Made by a program: the position numbers and the translations under genes
Shown: positions 43,781 to 52,299 of the stretch, piece by piece
Position numbering within the stretch: position 1 is the first letter of the stretch
Layout: the number at the start of each line of letters is the position of its first letter
Notes under the pieces: model-generated
Seen by the model: only the letters and a program-made list of their open reading frames with translations
The model's database searches: none
Told to the model about the DNA's origin: nothing
NCBI GenBank assembly: GCA_016875635.1
Contig: VGPD01000003.1
Coordinates: forward strand, 29,896 to 93,895
DNA length: 64,000 nucleotides
Reading direction: 5' to 3'
From: Chloroflexota bacterium
Lineage (GTDB): Bacteria; Chloroflexota; Dehalococcoidia; UBA2979

Positions 43781-44116
43781 TTACTTCTTGGCGGCGGGCT
43801 TGCGCGCCGCCGGCTTCTTCGCCGCCGCCTTTTTGGCGGCTGGCTTCTTCGCGGCGGGCTTGCGCACCGCCGGCTTCTTCGCTGCCGCCTTCTTGGCGGC
43901 TGGCTTCTTCGCGGCGGGCTTGCGCACCGCCGGCTTCTTCGCCGCGGCCTTCTTGACGGCGGGCTTCTTGGCCGCCGGCTTTCGGGCCGCTGTCTTCTTG
44001 ACCGCAGTCTTCTTCGCGGCCGGCTTCTTGACTGCCGGCTTCTTCGCAGCCGGCTTCTTCGCGGCCGGCTTCTTGGCTGCCGGCTTCTTGGCAGCGGGCT
44101 TTTTCGCAGTGACCAT
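43781..44116 (-). CDS. Histone H1-like Lys/Ala/Pro-repeat protein
   Basis: 111 aa made almost wholly of KPAAKK, KPAVKK, KKAAAKK and KPAVRK units; strongly basic and disordered. Such chains bind DNA or RNA without sequence specificity, like bacterial H1 homologues and HU tails. No folded domain is present. The DNA has a matching 60-nt periodic repeat (three near-copies of GCGGCGGGCTTGCGC followed by ACCGCCGGCTTCTTCG), so copy number may vary between strains. Its upstream region is AT-rich with a long palindrome. Confidence 0.75.
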   Translation of the reverse strand: MVTAKKPAAKKPAAKKPAAKKPAAKKPAVKKPAAKKTAVKKTAARKPAAKKPAVKKAAAKKPAVRKPAAKKPAAKKAAAKKPAVRKPAAKKPAAKKAAAKKPAARKPAAKK

Positions 44117-44207
44117 CAGTTACACCTCACCGTCACGAGGCCCCGGACGAACGAAATGCTAACACGAATGTGCGTAGTGACAATATTTTCTCGAGTCAAA
44201 ACCGGAA

Positions 44208-44224
44208 AAAAGTTGACAACTTTT
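44208..44224. promoter_or_regulatory. 17-bp palindrome AAAAGTTGACAACTTTT
   Basis: Perfect 8-bp arms around a central A, inside an AT-rich stretch (44165-44225) between the H1-like gene (minus) and DinB gene (plus). The plus strand contains TTGACA here and the minus strand TTGTCA. Operator-like. Confidence 0.5.
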
Positions 44225-44355
44225 CCCCCGCCCCCTTACCCCGTCTCCCCGCCTCACCAATGTCGATCATCCGGCACCGCGATCGAATCGCTCGCACGAT
44301 CGTGGGTCTCGATCCCGACTCGCAAACACACACTGCTCGCATGACACACGCTGCG

Positions 44356-44361
44356 TAGACT
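44356..44361 (+). promoter_or_regulatory. -10 box TAGACT, leaderless start of the DinB gene
   Basis: TAGACT with 7 nt to ATG 44369. Confidence 0.45.
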
Positions 44362-44368
44362 CGACTGC

Positions 44369-44890
44369 ATGGCTGACGACACACACACCGAGATCGACGA
44401 CCGTGCATTCTTCGAACGCGTCGACCCGTGGCTCGCGCTGCAGGATGGCCGCCGTCAACTCGTCGAGGCGATCGAAGCATGCGACTCCCGCGCGGGCTTG
44501 CGGATGCTGGCGATCCCGGAATTCGCCAGCCTGGGCGAGAGCACCGGCTCACTCAACGCGCTGCTGCTCGCGCACGCCGCACACGACCGGGCGCACGCCG
44601 CGTTCTTCGCTTCGCTCAATGCCGGGGACGGCGGACGCACGTCGACACCAAATGCCACGGCAATCGCCGATGACTGGTCGAGTGTCCGCGCTGAGGTCGA
44701 CCTCGCGCGTCGGGTGATGCTCGAATCTGCCGCGACCCTTGATCCGGAATACTGGGAGCGACCGCTGCTCCCGCCATGGGAGGGCGGCGAACAAGAACAC
44801 CTCGCCTCCCTGTTGATCGTCCGCGCGATGTGCGACGGCATCCTGGCCGCCGCCATTGCGGCGCTCACTTCCGAGGTCACCGCGCCGTAG
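44369..44890 (+). CDS. DinB-like four-helix protein
   Basis: 173 aa helical protein. HDRAHAAFF in the second third is the likely metal-His site, and LQDGRRQLVEAIEA the first helix, as in the DinB/YfiT superfamily of metal-dependent thiol transferases and related proteins. Assignment rests on pattern only. The substrate is not evident; mycothiol- and bacillithiol-dependent members are known. Confidence 0.6.
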   Translation: MADDTHTEIDDRAFFERVDPWLALQDGRRQLVEAIEACDSRAGLRMLAIPEFASLGESTGSLNALLLAHAAHDRAHAAFFASLNAGDGGRTSTPNATAIADDWSSVRAEVDLARRVMLESAATLDPEYWERPLLPPWEGGEQEHLASLLIVRAMCDGILAAAIAALTSEVTAP

Positions 44891-44951
44891 CCCGCCGTAT
44901 GGCATCGCGCGGTAGCATCGGGCGGCAGCGGTAACAGGGGGGACACGACGA

Positions 44952-45704
44952 ATGCGGATCGCACGAGTGCAGTTTGAAGGTGGCATCTACACGGCACGCA
45001 TCGAGGGGGAGACGGCCCACCTCCTCGAAGGGGATCTCTTCGACCGGCCCATCGAGATGGGTCGCGCGGTGCCGCTGGCCCAGGTCCGGTTGCTCGTCCC
45101 GAGTGTTCCGACGAAGGTCGTCGCGATCGGCATCAACTACAAGAGCCACGCCGGAGAGCGCCCGGCACCCGGCGAACCCCAGGGATTCCTGAAGGCGCCG
45201 TCCTCCCTCATCGCGCAGGGAGAGGCGATCGTCCTCCCCCCGGACAGCACGAACGTCCATATGGAGGCTGAGGTCGTCGCCGTCATCGGCCGGCGCGCAC
45301 ACGCGATCAGCGAGGCCGAAGTGGACGCGCACGTCTTCGGCTACACCGCCGGCAACGACGTCTCCGAGCGTGACTGGCAGAAAAGCGACCTCCAGTGGCT
45401 CCGCGCAAAGTCCAGCGACACATTCACCGCCGTCGGGCCCTGGATCGAGACCGACCTGAAGCCCGAGGCGATCACTGTCGCCGGCCGCATCAACGGGCGC
45501 GTCCAGCAGGAGTCCGACACCAGCCTGCTCATCCACTCCGTCCGTAAGTGCATCGCCCACATTTCCCGCTACGTCACACTCGAACCGGGCGACCTGATCT
45601 TCACCGGCACGCCCGGCCAGACCGCCGCGATCGTGGACGGCGATGTGTGCGAGGTCGAGGTGGGCGGCGTCGGCGTCCTGCGCAACCCCGTGCGACGGGG
45701 ATAG
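44952..45704 (+). CDS. Fumarylacetoacetate hydrolase family protein
   Basis: Metal-dependent C-C hydrolase/decarboxylase/isomerase family. VVAIGINYKSHAGE, FLKAPSSLIAQGEAIVLP, the metal-ligand run MEAEVVAVIG, and YTAGNDVSERDWQ; ends LIFTGTPGQTAAIVDGD. 250 aa with the usual N-terminal subdomain. Substrate unknown (acylpyruvate or 2-oxo-hept-3-ene-dioate-like). Its stop codon shares a G with the next gene's GTG. Confidence 0.9.
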   Translation: MRIARVQFEGGIYTARIEGETAHLLEGDLFDRPIEMGRAVPLAQVRLLVPSVPTKVVAIGINYKSHAGERPAPGEPQGFLKAPSSLIAQGEAIVLPPDSTNVHMEAEVVAVIGRRAHAISEAEVDAHVFGYTAGNDVSERDWQKSDLQWLRAKSSDTFTAVGPWIETDLKPEAITVAGRINGRVQQESDTSLLIHSVRKCIAHISRYVTLEPGDLIFTGTPGQTAAIVDGDVCEVEVGGVGVLRNPVRRG

Positions 45705-47164
45705 TGACGGACGTGCCGCGCCCGCTCCGCGTCGCCGCGCTGCAACCCCGGACCTTCGAGGCGGGCGACCATGCTCGCGCATGGGAATCGCTGCTCGCCC
45801 GCGTCGATCAGTCGATCGAGGGACACGCGCTTCTCGTGTTGCCGGAGGCTGCGATCCCGGGGTGGGCGTTGCTCTCCCGCGACGCGGTCGCGGCACTCGC
45901 GCTGCCGCCCGAGGATGTCTGGCTCAGTGCGCTCGCCGAGCGGTCTCACCGCACCCGCTGCGCGATCGCGGCAGGGCTCGTGCGACGCGACGCGGACGGC
46001 GCCCTGCGCAACGAGCTCGTCCTCTTCGGGCCGGACGGTCGCGAACTCGCGCACGCCGGCGAGCGCACGGCCTCGGGCTGGTTCTCGCGCGGGCGTGGCC
46101 CGGCCGTTGCCGAGATCGGAGGCCTGCGCATCGGCCTCATCGTCGGCCGCGACCTCGCCCGCCGTGACCTGACCCGCGGGCTCGCGGGCGTCCACCTGCT
46201 GATCGCCGCTGCCGCCCCGCGCGACGCCGGTCGCGTCCCCGGCGCGGAGGCGAGCCTTGAGTCCGCCCTCCTCGCGGCGCGTGCCGCGCTGCTCGGCGCG
46301 TGGGCGATCGCCGGAGGCAAATCGGGAAGCGAGGGTGGCCTGCTGCGCTACGCGGGAAGCGCAGGCGTGATTGACCCGGCAGGACAGTGGAGCGTGCGCG
46401 CCCCCGCTGACGGACCCGGCATCGTATCCGCCGAGATCGACATCGACGCCGCGCCCGGGCCAGCCCTCGACTTCGCCATGCTGCCCGCGAGCGACACGAC
46501 TGCCGCGACCCGCGAACCAGTGCGTGGCCAGGTGGCGGCGGTCGCCTTCGACCCGCTCCCCTCCGCCGTCAAATCGACCGAACGCCTGCGCACGCTCGTG
46601 CATGCAGCAGTCGCCTCGGGCGCACGGCTCGTCGTGTTGCCTGACCTCGCCGGCACCGAGCCGCGCGCCGTCACCGCGACCGAGACACTCCCGTTCCTCA
46701 AAACACTGAGCACCGAAACCGGCGCCACGATCTTCGCCGGGCTGGCCGAACGCGCCGACGGCGTCACATACAAGACCACATACGCCGTCGAAGGCGGCGA
46801 GGTCCTCGCCACGCACCGGCAGTCCGTGCTCGACCGGGATGAACGTGCCGCCGGGTTCCGTGCCGGAGGACAGGCCCCCTCCGTCGTCCACACCGCACAC
46901 GGCGCCGTCGGCTTGCTGTGCGGCGCGGAAGGACTTGCCGTCGCCGCACCCGCCGGTGCCAGCGTGGCGGTGTGGTGCGCCGGGGACGCTGCTGCGCCCG
47001 TGGGCGGCACGGCACGCGCCATCGCCATCGAAGACGGCGTTGCCGTCGTGGCCGCTGGATCGACTTCCCGTGCCGGGGGCGCCTTCGTCATCGATCCCTC
47101 GGGGCGCATGCTGGGTGCAACACCCCCGGGCGAAGCCCTCGTGGCGACGGCGCGGCTGCCCTAG
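45704..47164 (+). CDS. Tandem nitrilase-like protein, both active sites degenerate
   Basis: 486 aa with two carbon-nitrogen hydrolase domains (about 5-245 and 270-485). Domain 1 keeps the Glu (LVLPEAAIPGW) but the Cys elbow reads LIVGRDLARRD and no Lys is found where expected. Domain 2 keeps a Cys (VGLLCGAEGLA), has Asp for Glu (LVVLPDLAG) and lacks the Lys (ATHRQSVL). Activity of either site is doubtful. The GTG start overlaps the FAH stop by 1 nt, so the two are coupled. The track start lies inside the FAH gene. Confidence 0.75.
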   Translation: MTDVPRPLRVAALQPRTFEAGDHARAWESLLARVDQSIEGHALLVLPEAAIPGWALLSRDAVAALALPPEDVWLSALAERSHRTRCAIAAGLVRRDADGALRNELVLFGPDGRELAHAGERTASGWFSRGRGPAVAEIGGLRIGLIVGRDLARRDLTRGLAGVHLLIAAAAPRDAGRVPGAEASLESALLAARAALLGAWAIAGGKSGSEGGLLRYAGSAGVIDPAGQWSVRAPADGPGIVSAEIDIDAAPGPALDFAMLPASDTTAATREPVRGQVAAVAFDPLPSAVKSTERLRTLVHAAVASGARLVVLPDLAGTEPRAVTATETLPFLKTLSTETGATIFAGLAERADGVTYKTTYAVEGGEVLATHRQSVLDRDERAAGFRAGGQAPSVVHTAHGAVGLLCGAEGLAVAAPAGASVAVWCAGDAAAPVGGTARAIAIEDGVAVVAAGSTSRAGGAFVIDPSGRMLGATPPGEALVATARLP

Positions 47165-47180
47165 CGCGGACGGCGCGGCT

Positions 47181-47591
47181 TCAGTCCCAGAGCGTGCGGC
47201 GGGCGGCGCAATGGTGACACATCATCTGCACGAGCCGGACCTCACCCTCGAGACGCCGCTCGGTGACCTGACGGTCAACGAGATGCTCATCGCAGAAACG
47301 AAGACGGCAGCGTTCGCATCCATGCTGCATCCGCTCCTCGCAGCCGTCGTCCGCGCACATCGACATCCCATTCGACGGAAGGTGGGCCTCGAGCCACATG
47401 CGGTGTGCCGCGACGTCAGCGAATTTCGCGACACAGGCCTTCCGCTGGCAGACCTCGTAGTAGTCGGGATGCAACGTCCCGTGCCCGGCGCAGAACGGCT
47501 CCGCACAGTAGACACAGACGCCGACGGGGTCACGGCCGCAGGCGCGGCGCAGGAATCCGCCAACGAACGAACAGGCACCCTCGACTGGCAT
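47181..47591 (-). CDS. Cys/His-rich protein with duplicated zinc knuckle
   Basis: About 136 aa. A C-x2-C-x4-C-x2-H unit occurs twice, CVYCAEPFCAGH and CERCRLRFCDEH, each followed or preceded by a further Cys pair, and a C-terminal CHHC. The pattern recalls B-box or AN1-type zinc fingers. No known bacterial family recognised. Start taken at MPVEGACSF; a GTG 17 codons earlier is possible. Confidence 0.65.
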   Translation of the reverse strand: MPVEGACSFVGGFLRRACGRDPVGVCVYCAEPFCAGHGTLHPDYYEVCQRKACVAKFADVAAHRMWLEAHLPSNGMSMCADDGCEERMQHGCERCRLRFCDEHLVDRQVTERRLEGEVRLVQMMCHHCAARRTLWD

Positions 47592-47663
47592 CGTCGGACG
47601 GCTCCGTCCACGGGAGGAACGAGTGGACGCCGATTGTCGCACACCGATGCCGGACGACCCGCG

Positions 47664-47870
47664 TCAGCGGGCTTGCGTGAGGACCATCAGGCTGCCGGCA
47701 GAGCGCCCCACTGACATCACGGCCAGCACCCGCTGGGTGGCCACCTCCACCACCGTGACACGGCCGCCAGCCATGTCGGCGACATAGAGGCGTGCGCCGT
47801 CGGCGGAGAAGGCGAGCCCGTCAGGCGTCCCGGCAACCGTGACCGCGCGCACCCCGCCCGCTGGAGCCAC
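47664..47870 (-). pseudogene. YVTN-type beta-propeller fragment
   Basis: 68 codons with TPDGLAFSADGARLYVADMAGGRVTVVEVATQRVL, one and a half blades of a YncE/YVTN-type propeller, which normally has seven. No upstream continuation was found: going 5' the frame runs into the end of the FlaG-like gene. Probably the 3' remnant of a larger gene. Confidence 0.55.
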
Positions 47871-47898
47871 TGGCGCCGCCGAATACCATGGACGGCTC

Positions 47899-48237
47899 CT
47901 ACGACCGCGCCTGCAGCAGCAGGCCGGCCGGCAACCCGGTCTCGGCCGCCAGCACGCGCAGTTCGTCCGGAGTCAGCACGGCCACCGTCTCACCTCTCTC
48001 CGTGTCCACGATCCGCACGCGCATCTCGCCCGAATCGTCTGTGACGATCCGCGCGACGAGGTGCTTCCGCCCTTCCTCGTGCAACGCCACCGCGAGCTCT
48101 ACGATCCCCGGCTCGGCGTGCCCATCCTGATCCCGGCGCCCCTGACGAGGATTACCCCCGTCACGTCGGCGTTGGTCCGGCGTGATGGCCACCGGGCCGA
48201 GCGCGGGTTGCCCGTGTTCAATCCGCAGGTCGGTCAT
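47899..48237 (-). CDS. FlaG-like flagellar protein
   Basis: 112 aa. The C-terminal half, KHLVARIVTDDSGEMRVRIVDTERGETVAVLTPDELRVLA, follows the FlaG pattern (two beta strands ending in a hydrophobic helix), a protein affecting filament length. Downstream of flagellin on the same strand, the usual position. Start taken at MTDLRIEHG, with GAGG about 10 nt upstream; the first 41 codons of the track ORF look non-coding. Confidence 0.6.
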   Translation of the reverse strand: MTDLRIEHGQPALGPVAITPDQRRRDGGNPRQGRRDQDGHAEPGIVELAVALHEEGRKHLVARIVTDDSGEMRVRIVDTERGETVAVLTPDELRVLAAETGLPAGLLLQARS

Positions 48238-48406
48238 CAGCGCACCGTCCTCGCGAAGACCAGCGCGCTGTCCGGCGACAGGCAGAGGATCCTCGTCCGG
48301 ATTCTCGGCCGGGGCGCACCGACCGCACAGTCGGGGTTCCCCCAAGATCGTGGCCGGCACACCGCATCAGCGGCCTCCCCTCGACCCCAATGGGCACAGC
48401 ACAGCG

Positions 48407-49605
48407 TTACTGGCTGCGGAGGAGCGCCAGCACAGCCTGCGGCGCCGTATTCGCCTGGGCGAGGACCGCCACGCCAGCCTGTTGCATGATCTGTTGCGCC
48501 ACCAGCTGGCTGGAAACCTGTGCGAAGTCCGCATCCCGGATACGCGATTCCGACGCCGAGAGGTTCTCCACGGAGACCGCCAGGCTGTTTACCGCCGACT
48601 CCATCTGGTTCTGTGCCGCACCGAGCTTCGCGCGGAACAGGGACACCTGCGTCATCGCCGTGTCCACCGACTGCAGCAGAAGGTCGGCCTTCGCCGTCGT
48701 GGACACGACGTCACTATCCACGATCAGCGTCCCCATCTTGTTGGCGTCGCCCAGCGCCGCCAGACGCATGTCCGAGAACGGGACCGAGATGTTGTCAGTG
48801 GCTTCAGCGCCTACCCGGAAGCGGGCGGGCCACCGGGCCCGGTCACGACCGTCGCCCCGTTCAGGGCGTCCGCAATGTTGGCGCCCGTGTGGTTGGCGGC
48901 GTTCGCGTCGTGGAACAGGTTGAGCGTCACGCCGAGTTGCTCGAAGGTCACGGCCTGCGCCCCACTGGCGCCCATCGCCTGCACCGTGAACGTCTCGTTC
49001 CGGATGAACCCGGCGCCATCGTCATGCGTCAACGTGAGGACAGCGCCTGCCGCCGACAGCGTGTACGTCTCACCAGGATCCGCGGTCGAGACATCGATGG
49101 ACGAAACCGAGGTCGTGGCGCCGCCGCTCGCATACGTGACGGTGTCCGCCGTGGAGTTCGCCGCGTCCATGCTGACCGACAACGCGCCGGTCAGGAGCTG
49201 CTGACCGTTGAACCGCGTGCGGTTCCCGATGTTGTCGATCTCGGAACCGAGCGCGAGGATCTCCTCGCCCATCGCCTGGCGGTCGGCCACCGCCAGCGTG
49301 CTATTCCCCGCCTGGACGCACAGCTCACGGATGCGCTGCAGGATGTTGGTGACCTCGTTCAGCCCACCCTCCGTCGTTTGCAGCATGGAGATGCCGTCCT
49401 GCGCATTGCGCTGGCCCTGCGGCATCCCGCGGAACTGGGCGCGCATCTTCTCCGAGATCGCCAGGCCGGCGGCGTCGTCCGCGGCCCGGTTGATGCGCAT
49501 GCCGCTGGAAAGCTTCTCGAAGAGGTTCCCGAGGCGGTGGTTCGTGCTGGCGAGGTTCCGCTGGGCATTCAGCGCGGTGACGTTGGTGTTGATCTGGATC
49601 GACAT
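48407..49605 (-). pseudogene. fliC: Flagellin, interrupted by a frameshift
   Basis: N-terminal D0/D1: SIQINTNVTALNAQRNLAS..., LSSGMRINRAADDAAGLAISEKMRAQ; central D2-like insert; C-terminal D1/D0: AKLGAAQNQMESAVNSLAVSVENLSASESRIRDADFA, ending VLALLRSQ. The first 264 codons (49605-48811) stop at ...GGPPASG-TAG. The second part, FRVGAEATDNISVPFSDMRL onward, lies in the -1 frame from about 48827. The break sits in a G/C-rich run, so a one-base error or a true mutation are both possible. GGGAGG precedes the start (the track start is 14 codons early). Confidence 0.8.
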
Positions 49606-49710
49606 GGGTAGCCTCCCGCACCGAATCGACGGCGAACGCCGTGACACGGACCGGGGATGATTTCGCAGGCGGCTGCGCTTCGTGATCGGGAGGCACCCTA
49701 GTCCGGGGCG

Positions 49711-50859
49711 CTATCTCCCCCGGGGTTGGCCGGTTTGAACCTGCATGACCACCTGCGTGTAGGCGGAGTCCGGCTCGAACGGCCCGACCTCGGCCACGCC
49801 GGATCGCCCGTCGGAGTGCTGGAATTGCATCTGTGTGGAACTGCCGGACGGGACGTCCTGCAGCACCTGCCACCCGTCCTTCTGCAGCGCGTCCTTCAGA
49901 CGGCCGGCCAGGGCAGTGCTGCCATCCTTCGAGATGGCGGACGCGGAGAACCCCGCACCACCTGCCTGCTGCACCCACTGGAACTCGGTCACGATCAGCG
50001 CGTCGAAGAACCCCTTCACGGGGAACTTGCCCGGCAGGACCAGCGACGCGGGTTCGGTGAACGTGCGCTTGTCGACCTCGGAGGGTGGCGCGATCTGGAC
50101 CACATAGGTGACGCTCGTGCTGGGCGTCTTCTCAGCGGCGAGCGACTGTTGCGCAGCAGCAAGCGACTTCCGATCGCTGGCGGCAACCTCGCCGACCTTC
50201 ACGATCCGGTCGCCTTCCTTCAGCCCGGCCGTCTTCGCGGCTCCCGCGTCCACCCGCTTGACCGTGAGGTCGTCCCCCAGCGACGCCGCCAGCTCCGGGA
50301 CCGTCGCCCCGCGCGTCACGCTCAACGTCGTCTGCTTCCCGCCCCGCTCCACGACCAGGCGGTACGTGGCGGTCGCCGGACGCTGGTTCACGATCGCCGT
50401 CCCCTGGAGGTCCCCTCCGCTCGACGACTGGAACCGCAACAACGTGCCGGACGGATCAGCCTGCGCCCCCACCACCTGCCACGGTCGGGCGTCCAGTTGC
50501 TCCTGAACCTTCTTCACCACTTCGACCGGGGCCTCCGCAACGTCGTAGATCAGCCATACGAGGTGCGCGCCGTCCGGCTTGCGGACGACATAGGAACCGA
50601 CCAACTTGCCCGCAGGGTGGACAGGAAGTTGGACCTGTTCTGTCCCGCCTGACGCCGCACCCGGATTCAGGAGATCGACAAGGTTCGGCGGCAGTTTCGC
50701 GTCGTAGACCAGGACGTCCGCGGAGGGATCTTCTCCGACGCGCAGCCACCGTTCGGTCAGCGGTACCGCGCTGTCGGTGCTGTCGTTCCCGTCCCGGCAG
50801 GATGTCGCGAGCGGGGTCAACGCAAGCACGGCGAGGAGGGCGAGGAGTCCGCGCCGCAC
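49711..50859 (-). CDS. Lipoprotein with internal PDZ-like domain
   Basis: 382 aa. Signal with lipobox ATSC at about 21. A middle PDZ-type segment DDLTVKRVDAGAAKTAGLKEGDRIVKVGEVAA (about 192-225), flanked by unfamiliar alpha/beta regions; the region before it (PWQVVGAQADPSG) and a C-terminal one (GWQVLQDVPSGSSTQMQFQHSDG) look like repeats of one motif. Function unknown; it may dock peptides at the membrane. Confidence 0.65.
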   Translation of the reverse strand: MRRGLLALLAVLALTPLATSCRDGNDSTDSAVPLTERWLRVGEDPSADVLVYDAKLPPNLVDLLNPGAASGGTEQVQLPVHPAGKLVGSYVVRKPDGAHLVWLIYDVAEAPVEVVKKVQEQLDARPWQVVGAQADPSGTLLRFQSSSGGDLQGTAIVNQRPATATYRLVVERGGKQTTLSVTRGATVPELAASLGDDLTVKRVDAGAAKTAGLKEGDRIVKVGEVAASDRKSLAAAQQSLAAEKTPSTSVTYVVQIAPPSEVDKRTFTEPASLVLPGKFPVKGFFDALIVTEFQWVQQAGGAGFSASAISKDGSTALAGRLKDALQKDGWQVLQDVPSGSSTQMQFQHSDGRSGVAEVGPFEPDSAYTQVVMQVQTGQPRGR

Positions 50860-50965
50860 GTCTGTGTCCTTCGATGGAGGGTGGGCTTATCCGCCCGAGT
50901 GTAGCACCGCCGCGCCCGCTCCCGGATTCATTTTACCGGTGCGGCGCGGCGGGCTGAGGTCTCCA

Positions 50966-51042
50966 TGGGGTGGGTGAGGGGATTTGAACCCCCGATCTTC
51001 AGGGCCACAACCTGACGCCCTAACCGCTAGGCCACACCCACC
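50966..51042 (-). tRNA. tRNA-His (anticodon GTG)
   Basis: Full cloverleaf on the minus strand: acceptor GTGGGTG/CACCCAC, D arm GCCT...GGGC, anticodon stem TCAGG/CCTGA with loop TTGTGGC, T arm GGGGG-TTCAAAT-CCCCT. G(-1) is encoded opposite discriminator C73, the His identity pair, and the 3' CCA is encoded. Confidence 0.97.
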
Positions 51043-51103
51043 ACGGAAAGGTGATCGTAGCATCCAGCACTGACACCGGGAATCGTCCGCGGTGGCGCCC
51101 GCG

Positions 51104-51214
51104 CTAACCGACGAGATAGCGGAGCGGGTCCACCGGGCGTCCGTTCAACTGGAGGCCGAGCGCGATCCGCGCCCCGCTGTCCACGATGCCGACCGGCTGT
51201 CCGCGGCGGACCGA
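51104..51214 (-). pseudogene. C-terminal tail of the transglycosylase gene beyond an in-frame TAG
   Basis: Same frame as the upstream ORF: after the TAG at 51215-51217 it reads SVRRGQPVGIVDSGARIALG and ends VDPLRYLVG, completing an M23-like fold. A CAG (Gln) to TAG change would explain it. Confidence 0.6.
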
Positions 51215-52186
51215 CTAACCATCGGCCGGCAACTCACCCTCCACGCCCCGCATCGTGCTCGACCAGCCATTGCCATGGTCGATCGTCAGCGTCGCCCCCT
51301 CGTCGCCGTGGGTGACCCGGACCGTGCCGTCCGCGGTGGCGCGCACGGGGCTCCCCTCCCGCGCAAAGAGGTCAATCCCGTCGCCCGCCGGGCTGCTGCC
51401 GGTGCGGTCCACCGGCATCGTCAGGACGCCCACCGGCCCGTGCCCGCCGAACACCCCTGCCTTGTTCGGCGACTTCGTGAAGACGGGACGCATGTCGCCG
51501 ACGATGGCCGACAGGTACTGCCGCGTCTCCAGCGGCAGGGCCGACTCCCAGCGTTCGCCATGCGCCGCGACCAGCTGCTGCACCTTCCCCAACCCGGCGT
51601 TGTAGGAGGCCAGCGCCTTCCGCACTTCCCCACCCCACGCGCCGAGGTAATGGTCCATCGACCGCGCCCCCGCGAGGAGCGAGGAGCGCGGGTCAGTGCG
51701 GTCGACGTTCGGGTAGTACTGCGGCATCAACTGGGCGATGCCCTCCGCGCCGGCCGAAGACTTCCGCAGCCCGAAGACCACATCCGGCGCGAAGCCAGAC
51801 TCCTGCTGGATCTGCCGCTCGAAGATCGTGCCGTAGCCCGCGCCGATCACCTGCTCCCCGGTGCTGCGGGCCATCTGCCGCCAGCCGTACGGGTCTGCAC
51901 CGTCCCCGGTGGCGGCCGACTTCAACCGGGCCGCGACATCCGCGATCGACATCGGGCGCTGCGTGTCGACCGACGGGCGCGACGAAAGCGCCAGCCCCCG
52001 TGCCCCGCCCTCGCGCAGGGACGCGATCTCCGCGCGCACGCCTTCGATCTCCGACCGCGTGCTCGAGATCTGGCGCTCCAGGGCCGCCGCAAACGACGCG
52101 GGCGCCACAGGCTGAGCGCGACGCACGCCCTCGGCTGGTGCGCCGGCACCCGAAGGGCCCGTCGAGATCGGGGTCAGACCATCCAC
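51215..52186 (-). CDS. SLT lytic transglycosylase with degenerate M23 tail (ends at in-frame TAG)
   Basis: N-terminal coiled segment (LERQISSTRSEIEGVRAEIASL), then an SLT domain (about 115-225 in track numbering) with catalytic Glu136 (QQESGF), AEGIAQLMPQYY and ALASYNAG. A LytM/M23-like domain follows (GSPVRATADGTVRVTHGDEGATLTIDHGNG), but its metal sites are lost (AGDGIDL; HxH replaced by ALGLQ), so it is probably only a binding module. The GTG start with GAGGAG upstream is seven codons inside the track ORF. Lies near flagellin genes; a flagellar muramidase role is possible. Confidence 0.75.
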   Translation of the reverse strand: MDGLTPISTGPSGAGAPAEGVRRAQPVAPASFAAALERQISSTRSEIEGVRAEIASLREGGARGLALSSRPSVDTQRPMSIADVAARLKSAATGDGADPYGWRQMARSTGEQVIGAGYGTIFERQIQQESGFAPDVVFGLRKSSAGAEGIAQLMPQYYPNVDRTDPRSSLLAGARSMDHYLGAWGGEVRKALASYNAGLGKVQQLVAAHGERWESALPLETRQYLSAIVGDMRPVFTKSPNKAGVFGGHGPVGVLTMPVDRTGSSPAGDGIDLFAREGSPVRATADGTVRVTHGDEGATLTIDHGNGWSSTMRGVEGELPADG

Positions 52187-52299
52187 ACGAACTCCTCGCG
52201 ACGTCACCCCGCCGCGAAGTCAGGCTATCGGTCGATGGAGGCTCGCCCGTATCGGGGAAGTCCCGTGCTCACCCGGCCGAGCACCCTGAGCCGCAAGGA

